DNA of 18,724 bases, taken from positions 1-18,724 of the forward strand of contig DAOVYS010000021.1 of the NCBI GenBank assembly GCA_030635485.1, written 5' to 3'. Under the pieces are notes generated by a model that was not told the DNA's origin, searched no databases, and saw only the letters and a list, made by a program, of their open reading frames with translations. Within the stretch, counting starts at the first letter, position 1. Every line of letters begins with the position of its first letter. The stretch is from Pseudomonadota bacterium. Lineage in GTDB: Bacteria > Desulfobacterota > Desulfobulbia > Desulfobulbales > DAOVYS01. Made by a program: the position numbers and the translations under genes. Shown here piece by piece: positions 13,570-18,724 of the stretch.

Positions 13570-14874
13570 ATGCGTACTGATATCGTCCACATCGGTGCCG
13601 GCGAGTTGACTTACGAAATTCGTAATATAGTAAATGTCGGTGAAAAATTACAGAAAATGGGGATTAAGACCTATTGGGAAAATATCGGCGACCCAGTGGC
13701 AAAGGGTGAGAAAATACCTGAGTGGATGAAGAAGATTGTGGCTGAGGCGGCCATGGAGGATTCGTCTTATGCCTACTCTCCTACACGCGGCATTCTCAAG
13801 ACAAGAGAATTTGTCGCTGAACAGACAAATCGGCTTGGCGGGGTTCAGATTACACCGGATGATATTATCTTTTTCAACGGGCTTGGTGATGCCATTGCAA
13901 AGGTGTATGGTTTATTAAAAAGGACTGCCAGGGTAGTTATGCCCGCTCCCAGTTATACGACCCACACGTCGGCAGAGGCGGCGCATGCCGGGGGGCATCA
14001 TGTCTCATATGCTCTGGATCCGCACAACAACTGGTATCCTGATTTGGAAGATCTTGAGAACCGCATCAAATATAATCCGGCCGTGGCCGGAATTCAGATC
14101 ATTAACCCGGACAACCCGACAGGAATGGTATATCCTGTTGAATTTCTGGAAAGGATAACAGATCTTGCACGAAAATATGACCTCTTCATGATCTGTGATG
14201 AGGTTTACCTCAATATTACATACAATGGTCAAAAGACAGTGCCGATTTCAACCGTTATAGGGGATGTGCCGGCTATTGCCATGCGGGGGATTTCCAAGGA
14301 GATGCCCTGGCCGGGATCCCGTTGCGGCTGGCTGGAAATCTATAATGCGGACAAGGATCCCTTGTTTGAAAAATATGTCTCCTCGATCCTGAATGCCAAG
14401 ATGCTGGAGGTATGTTCAACTACTCTCCCGCAGAAGGTTATGCCCGCGATAATGTTCCATCCTGAATATGCTTCATATCTGGCAGAACGGATATCGAGGT
14501 ATGAGATATGGTCCAATATTGCCTATGATTGCCTAAAGGATGTTGACGGGATTCTGGTGAACCGCACCAATGGAGCCTTTTACATGAGTGTGGTCTTTGA
14601 AGACGGGGCGATTAATGATTGCCAGACCTTAACGATTGCCGACGACAATGTGCGTTCCCATATTGAATCGCTTGTGAGCCGGCCTGACGTCTCGCTTGAT
14701 AAGCGGTTTGTCTACTATCTTCTGGGTGCTACCGGTGTCTGTGTTGTTCCTCTTACATCTTTTGCTACCAGTCTTCAGGGGTTCAGGTCAACCCTGCTTG
14801 AAAGGGATGAGGCGTCCTTTCGCATGATCTTTCAGACAATCGCGGACTCCATCAGGAGATATCTCGCGTCCTAA
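13570..14874 (+). CDS. PLP-dependent class I/II aminotransferase (fold type I)
   Basis: A 434-residue aminotransferase of the aspartate-aminotransferase fold. Visible PLP residues are NPDNPTG (180-185, the Asn that contacts the cofactor), CDEVY (209-213; Asp210 binds the pyridine nitrogen and Tyr213 the phenolic oxygen) and SKEMPWPGSRCGW (Lys243 forms the internal aldimine and Arg251 contacts phosphate). The early SYAYSPTRGILKTREFVA matches the substrate-side region of alanine- or aspartate-type enzymes. The N-terminal part runs about 40 residues before the NIGDP motif. The specific substrate cannot be read from sequence; alanine or an aromatic or branched amino acid are candidates. GGGG elements precede the ATG. 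A long regulatory-looking region lies upstream, and a convergent gene starts 10 nt after the stop. Confidence 0.9.
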   Translation: MRTDIVHIGAGELTYEIRNIVNVGEKLQKMGIKTYWENIGDPVAKGEKIPEWMKKIVAEAAMEDSSYAYSPTRGILKTREFVAEQTNRLGGVQITPDDIIFFNGLGDAIAKVYGLLKRTARVVMPAPSYTTHTSAEAAHAGGHHVSYALDPHNNWYPDLEDLENRIKYNPAVAGIQIINPDNPTGMVYPVEFLERITDLARKYDLFMICDEVYLNITYNGQKTVPISTVIGDVPAIAMRGISKEMPWPGSRCGWLEIYNADKDPLFEKYVSSILNAKMLEVCSTTLPQKVMPAIMFHPEYASYLAERISRYEIWSNIAYDCLKDVDGILVNRTNGAFYMSVVFEDGAINDCQTLTIADDNVRSHIESLVSRPDVSLDKRFVYYLLGATGVCVVPLTSFATSLQGFRSTLLERDEASFRMIFQTIADSIRRYLAS

Positions 14875-14879
14875 TGGAC

Positions 14880-14902
14880 AATTACTAATTCGTAATTTTT
14901 TT
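14880..14902 (+). terminator. Weak AT-rich terminator after the aminotransferase
   Basis: Stem AATTAC / GTAATT around a 6-nt loop, followed by a T-run. It overlaps the last codons of the convergent gene. The stem is short and AT-rich, so strength is doubtful. Confidence 0.3.
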
Positions 14903-15724
14903 CAGGTTTCGCTTCCTGCCCACGCATTTTGTGAGGATTTTCGGTTCTAGCCGTATCATGACCGGAAGGGAGCGCAATTTTTCATCATCTTTTTCACCAT
15001 TTATACTGATGATTATAAGCCGGTCGTATCCACGGCCGTATGCGTTTGTGAGGTCTATTATTCCGCCCACTATGATCAATCGGCCGCTTTTCACACGGTC
15101 CTTGTAGCGAGCCAGGGCCTGCTCAATCTGGTAGTCAATATTATCTTCCACGCTATCCAGCCATTTTTCCTTCAGATTTTCTTTCTTCTCTTTTTTTGTT
15201 TTTTGGGGTTTTTTGGTTTTTTTCTTTTCAGGTTTTTGCGGTTTTATGGGCAGGTGCTTCAGGTCTTTCATGATGTCCGGCTCAAGCTGCACCAGGCCTT
15301 CCAGATAAAAACGGAGCGCCTGATTGCCTGTGTTGCCTGTAATCAACAGTATTGTCGATCTGAGACGGCGTACGCCGTAATCAACAGAGCCCTTTGCCAG
15401 TTCCAACTGGTTCCCTAAAACGCGTACGGTATAGACTTTGTCTTGCGGATTGCTCATTATGAGCTCCGGCTGTATCCTTGCATCCGGGTCAGCGAGCCAT
15501 GTAATGTACGGTGTTGGCGGCGTCTTTAGTGACCGGCCCGGATGGGACGCTGTCATGGCAGTGAATTTGACGTTTGCATTGGTCATATCCTCCATGATTT
15601 CAAATGGAGGGCGGCCTGCCCTGAGTTTGTTTATGGGGCGCATTTCCGCTTGTATAACGTCTTGATGGATAGACGCTAGAAAAAGGGTGGCCAGGAAGAA
15701 AATCAGATAGGTTTTTTTTTGCAT
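14885..15724 (-). CDS. Unrecognised secreted or periplasmic protein with lysine-rich linker
   Basis: I do not recognise the family. The 279-residue product begins with a signal-peptide-like segment (Lys-Lys, then hydrophobic 6-18, probable cleavage near VIQA-EM at 26-28), so it is probably exported. A folded N-terminal region (30-160) is joined by a very Lys-rich, Pro-containing linker (161-187, only K/P/E/T/Q/N/L residues) to a C-terminal region containing SGRLIIVGGIIDL and YDRLIIISINGE, which read as beta strands. The ATG at 15724 is followed by nine consecutive As in codons 2-5. No strong Shine-Dalgarno sequence is seen. A repeat-family end lies just upstream at 15751. The gene is convergent with the aminotransferase and divergent from grpE. 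No function is assigned. Confidence 0.7.
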   Translation of the reverse strand: MQKKTYLIFFLATLFLASIHQDVIQAEMRPINKLRAGRPPFEIMEDMTNANVKFTAMTASHPGRSLKTPPTPYITWLADPDARIQPELIMSNPQDKVYTVRVLGNQLELAKGSVDYGVRRLRSTILLITGNTGNQALRFYLEGLVQLEPDIMKDLKHLPIKPQKPEKKKTKKPQKTKKEKKENLKEKWLDSVEDNIDYQIEQALARYKDRVKSGRLIIVGGIIDLTNAYGRGYDRLIIISINGEKDDEKLRSLPVMIRLEPKILTKCVGRKRNLKKITN

Positions 15725-15750
15725 AGTGTTGTCCCGGATCTAAAGGTTGT

Positions 15751-15772
15751 GTAACTATTCAGCGTGATGTCG
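15751..15772. repeat. Isolated end of the GTAAC repeat family
   Basis: The first 19 bases (GTAACTATTCAGCGTGATG) are identical to the reverse complement of the right end of the 11885-11934 copy, and the match then decays. No partner terminus is seen nearby, so this looks like a relic. It lies in the region between divergent transcripts upstream of grpE. Confidence 0.6.
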
Positions 15773-15843
15773 CAAAAAAATAATATCTTAACAATCTTCA
15801 GATTACCAGAACGGTTATTGCAGGTCAAATGCCGGTTGTCGTC

Positions 15844-15872
15844 TTGACAAAGAAAGTGAGCATACTTAATGT
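15844..15872 (+). promoter_or_regulatory. Candidate promoter upstream of grpE
   Basis: A consensus -35 TTGACA at 15844-15849. The possible -10 is TAATGT (17-bp spacer, 3 of 6) or CTTAAT (15-bp spacer, 4 of 6). No CIRCE operator and no good sigma32 -10 (CCCCAT) are seen nearby. Confidence 0.4.
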
Positions 15873-15955
15873 TGCAACCAAAATGGATTGCCTTCCTCAA
15901 AATATTCCTGTCATAACGGGCGATTTCGAGTAGGGGAGGCGCATAGGAGGAGATG

Positions 15956-16555
15956 GTGATAGAAACTGAGAAGAACTCTACGGAATCCATTGAAGATTCG
16001 CAGGATGACGAACTTCTGGTTGATGCTGAATCAGATTCTGAGGGTGGCGCTTCTGCTGAGACCTCTGAAGAGGATACAGGCGATGATCTCGCAGCAAAGC
16101 TTAAAGAGGCTCAGGCTCAGGCCATGGAGAGTCATGAAAATATGCTTCGGATAGCTGCGGAATCTGAAAATTTTAAAAAGAGGATTTTGCGGGAACAGGA
16201 GAATCAACTGAAATATGCGGAGGAAAACCTTCTTAAAGAGCTTCTTCCTTCGATAGATAATCTTGAGAGGGCCATGTCCGAGGAGCATAACACGGATGAT
16301 ATTTCCGTTTTGATGGAAGGTATTGAGCTGACCCTGAAAGGGCTTCTGTCCGCTCTTGAGAAGTTCGAGTGTAAACCGATTAAAAGTGTAGGCAATCCTT
16401 TTGATCCCAATTTTCATGAGGCCATTGCCATGGAACCAAGCAGTGAGATTCCCGAACAGAGTGTTATAAATGAATTTGAAAAGGGATATCTTTACAAGGA
16501 CAGGCTGCTAAGAGCGTCAAAAGTTATTGTTTCAAAAGGTAATGCGGATGAGTAA
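15956..16555 (+). CDS. grpE: Nucleotide exchange factor GrpE
   Basis: A cochaperone that releases ADP from DnaK. The roughly 200-residue protein has a very acidic, disordered N-terminus (1-45) and then a long coiled coil (about 48-105, including RIAAESENFKKRILREQE). The C-terminal beta domain has the signature NPFDPNFHEAIAM and ends in GYLYKDRLLRASKVIVSKG. All of this is standard GrpE. Two starts compete. The ATG at 15953 is only 2 nt from AGGAGG; the in-frame GTG at 15956 is 5 nt away, which is more usual, so I prefer the GTG. The change is one residue. dnaK follows after 41 nt with its own ribosome site, so the two form an operon. hrcA is not immediately upstream. Confidence 0.96.
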   Translation: MIETEKNSTESIEDSQDDELLVDAESDSEGGASAETSEEDTGDDLAAKLKEAQAQAMESHENMLRIAAESENFKKRILREQENQLKYAEENLLKELLPSIDNLERAMSEEHNTDDISVLMEGIELTLKGLLSALEKFECKPIKSVGNPFDPNFHEAIAMEPSSEIPEQSVINEFEKGYLYKDRLLRASKVIVSKGNADE

Positions 16556-16596
16556 GCATTTTATGAATCTGCTTTTAAGTATAAGGAGATATAATT

Positions 16597-18510
16597 ATGG
16601 GAAATAAAATCATTGGAATTGATCTGGGCACAACGAATTCGTGCGTGGCAATAATGGAGGGCGGTGATCCGAAAGTTATCACCAATGTTGAAGGGAACAG
16701 GACTACCCCCTCGGTAGTGGCTTTTTCGGATGCCGGCGAGCGGCTGGTCGGGCAGGTGGCCAAACGCCAGGCCGTTACAAACCCCACCAGGACGCTTCAT
16801 GCCATCAAGCGGTTGATCGGCAGGAAATTTTCGGATGCCGAGGTTGCCAAAAGCATTGACATCAGTCCGTTTAAGATCACAAAGGGTAAAGATAATGATG
16901 CAGTTGTTGAGGTGGACGGCAAGGCGTATACGTCTCCCGAGATTTCCGCGATGGTGCTGGCCAAGATGAAACAGACCGCGGAGGAATATCTTGGCGAAGA
17001 TGTAACAGACGCCGTGATCACGGTTCCCGCCTATTTCAATGACAGCCAGCGTCAGGCGACAAAGGACGCGGGACGTATCGCCGGACTCAACGTACAGAGG
17101 ATTATCAATGAACCGACCGCGGCTTCGTTGGCCTATGGCCTGGATAAGAAGGAAGAAGAAAAGATAGCCGTGTTTGACCTTGGCGGAGGCACGTTTGATG
17201 TTTCCATCCTGGAGATCGGTGATGGTGTTTTTGAAGTAAAGTCCACCAATGGCGACACTTTTCTTGGCGGTGAAGATTTTGATATGCGGATCGTTACCTG
17301 GCTTGCGGATGAATTTAAAAGGGACCAGGGAATTGACCTGCGGAATGACAAGATGGCCCTGCAGAGGTTGAGGGAAGAGGCTGAAAAGGCGAAGATGGAG
17401 CTCTCCACTACCATGGAGACGAACATCAACCTGCCGTTTATTACCGCGGATGCCTCAGGTCCCAAGCATCTGAACATCAAGTTGACCCGGGCAAAATTTG
17501 AGACTCTGGTATCTGATCTGGTCGATCGGACGGTAGAACCGTGCAGGATGGCTATGAAAGATGCCGGTCTATCAGCCTCTGATATCAACGAGGTGATACT
17601 GGTAGGTGGTATGACCCGCGTGCCGAAGGTGCAGGAAAAGGTAAAGGAAATCTTCGGAAAAGAGCCCAACAAGGGCGTCAATCCTGATGAGGTTGTTGCA
17701 GTCGGCGCCGCGATTCAGGGTGGTGTTCTTAGAGGAGATGTCAAGGACGTATTGCTGCTTGATGTTACTCCGCTCTCCATGGGGATTGAGACTCTGGGCG
17801 GTGTTTCCACCAAGTTGATCGAGAAGAATACGACTATTCCTACTAAAAAGAGCCAGATATTTTCCACTGCGGCGGATAATCAGCCGGCGGTTTCCATTCA
17901 CGTCCTGCAGGGAGAAAGGGAAATGGCTGCTAATAACAAGAGCATCGGCCGGTTTGAACTGGCCGACATTCCACCCTCTCCCAGAGGTGTTCCTCAGGTT
18001 GAAGTGACTTTTGATCTGGATGCAAACGGCATACTCCATGTATCGGCCAAGGACCTTGGAACAGGCAAGGAGCAGTCGATCAAGATTACGGCATCTTCCG
18101 GCATCTCAGAGGATGAGATCAAACAGATGCAGAAAGATGCGGAACTGCATGCCGAAGAGGATAAAAAACGTAAGGAAATTGTTGAGACGAGAAATCAGGC
18201 GGATTCCATGGTTTATGCCACTGAGAAGAGCCTTAAGGATCTCGGAGACAAGGTTGATGCCGAAACCAAGTCCAATGTTGAGAAAGAGATTGAAAAGCTT
18301 AAAAAACTTCTTGAGGACCAGAACAGTGATGTCGATGTCCTGAAGAAGGGTATCGAAGATCTGACGCAGGCCTCGCATAAGCTGGCTGAGATCATGTATT
18401 CCCAGGCCACCAAGGACCAGGCTGGGCCTGATGCGGGCGCGGGAGCAGAGGATGCGGGCGGAAAAAAGGATGATGATGTGGTGGACGCCGATTTTGAGGA
18501 GGTCAAGTAG
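16597..18510 (+). CDS. dnaK: Molecular chaperone DnaK (Hsp70)
   Basis: ATP-driven Hsp70 that binds exposed hydrophobic segments of client proteins; GrpE, encoded just upstream, is its exchange factor. The 637-residue protein is full length. Nucleotide-binding motifs are IGIDLGTTNSCVAIMEGG near the N-terminus, NEPTAASLAYGLDK, DLGGGTFDVSILEIGDG and VILVGGMTRVPKVQ. The substrate-binding domain contains DVTPLSMGIETLGG and DLDANGILHVSAKDLGTGKEQ, followed by the charged helical lid. The acidic C-terminus DDDVVDADFEEVK is the usual bacterial ending. AAGGAG is well placed before the ATG. dnaJ does not follow; the unit ends in a strong terminator. Confidence 0.99.
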   Translation: MGNKIIGIDLGTTNSCVAIMEGGDPKVITNVEGNRTTPSVVAFSDAGERLVGQVAKRQAVTNPTRTLHAIKRLIGRKFSDAEVAKSIDISPFKITKGKDNDAVVEVDGKAYTSPEISAMVLAKMKQTAEEYLGEDVTDAVITVPAYFNDSQRQATKDAGRIAGLNVQRIINEPTAASLAYGLDKKEEEKIAVFDLGGGTFDVSILEIGDGVFEVKSTNGDTFLGGEDFDMRIVTWLADEFKRDQGIDLRNDKMALQRLREEAEKAKMELSTTMETNINLPFITADASGPKHLNIKLTRAKFETLVSDLVDRTVEPCRMAMKDAGLSASDINEVILVGGMTRVPKVQEKVKEIFGKEPNKGVNPDEVVAVGAAIQGGVLRGDVKDVLLLDVTPLSMGIETLGGVSTKLIEKNTTIPTKKSQIFSTAADNQPAVSIHVLQGEREMAANNKSIGRFELADIPPSPRGVPQVEVTFDLDANGILHVSAKDLGTGKEQSIKITASSGISEDEIKQMQKDAELHAEEDKKRKEIVETRNQADSMVYATEKSLKDLGDKVDAETKSNVEKEIEKLKKLLEDQNSDVDVLKKGIEDLTQASHKLAEIMYSQATKDQAGPDAGAGAEDAGGKKDDDVVDADFEEVK

Positions 18511-18543
18511 TGCGAGGTGTGATCGAATAAGGGTAATCTGATA

Positions 18544-18591
18544 AAAAAACCGGGAGTGTGGGAGAAATTGATCCCACCTCCCGGTTTTTTT
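18544..18591 (+). terminator. Rho-independent terminator after dnaK
   Basis: A long GC-rich stem: AAAAAACCGGGAG with TGGGA pairs with TCCCA and CTCCCGGTTTTTT, with one small internal bulge. It is followed by a T-run and preceded by an A-run, so it may also work on the opposite strand. Confidence 0.92.
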
Positions 18592-18616
18592 ATGTAAAAA
18601 TTTTAAGGGTTCGCAA

Positions 18617-18724
18617 GTGAAAATTCTATCTGGTATTCAACCATCCGGACAGCTTCATATCGGTAATTATTTCGGCATGATGCTTCCCATGATCCGTAAT
18701 ATGGAGCGGGGGGAACTGTACGCC
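18617..18724 (+). CDS. trpS: Tryptophanyl-tRNA synthetase TrpS, N-terminal part
   Basis: The start of a class I tryptophan-tRNA ligase, cut by the window end after 36 codons. The N-terminus reads MKILSGIQPSGQLHIGNYFG, with the family-typical SGIQPSG and the HIGN form of the class I HIGH ATP-binding motif. The start is GTG, with AAGGG 7 nt upstream, which agrees with the conserved N-terminus. It lies directly behind the dnaK terminator, so its promoter must sit in or very near the short gap, or it depends on read-through. Confidence 0.93.
   Translation, partial: MKILSGIQPSGQLHIGNYFGMMLPMIRNMERGELYA

Overview
The window looks like a chromosomal stretch from a Desulfobacterota (deltaproteobacterial, sulfate-reducer-like) genome of moderate GC. 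This rests on the gene set and style: a short GNAT-type N-acetylglutamate synthase, secA followed by argJ, hflKC, a type II citrate synthase, a SprA-related zincin and a grpE-dnaK pair. I infer the phylum from resemblance; no marker gene here proves it.

Layout. 1-289: a large nested inverted-repeat element. 290-4766 (+): N-acetylglutamate synthase (argA-like), a hairpin element, secA, then argJ overlapping secA by the ATGA tetranucleotide. 4763-4870: a hairpin element between convergent argJ and ribF. 4875-5849 (-): ribF. 5850-6315: non-coding, with a 155-bp MITE-like element carrying a near-perfect 8-bp target duplication, then a promoter. 6316-6402: tRNA-Leu(CAG) and its terminator. 6692-8828 (+): hflK-hflC. 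8825-8907: a pair of GTAG-type REP palindromes. 8923-10401 (-): thiE followed by an unrecognised cysteine-rich protein gene, separated by another hairpin element. 10562-11884 (+): citrate synthase. 12132-13127 (+): SprA-related putative metalloprotease. 13128-13569: non-coding, probably regulatory. 13570-14874 (+): fold-type I aminotransferase. 14885-15724 (-): unrecognised secreted protein. 15956-18510 (+): grpE-dnaK with a strong terminator. 18617-end (+): start of trpS.

The genes are mostly housekeeping: arginine biosynthesis entry, Sec translocation, flavin and thiamine cofactors, membrane-protease control, TCA entry and Hsp70 chaperones. There is no CRISPR array, prophage, transposase or defence cassette.

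The unusual content lies between the genes. At least six intergenic spaces hold palindromic elements ending in GTAA (or, for the REPs, GTAG). Several share terminal sequence, two are flanked by 8-bp direct repeats, and several touch or supply the stop codon of the upstream gene. Removing the element between thiE and its neighbour restores an overlapping gene pair, so at least that element appears to be a real insertion that was tolerated by replacing a C-terminus. An IS66-like origin is my best guess from the GTAA ends and 8-bp duplications, but it is unproven.
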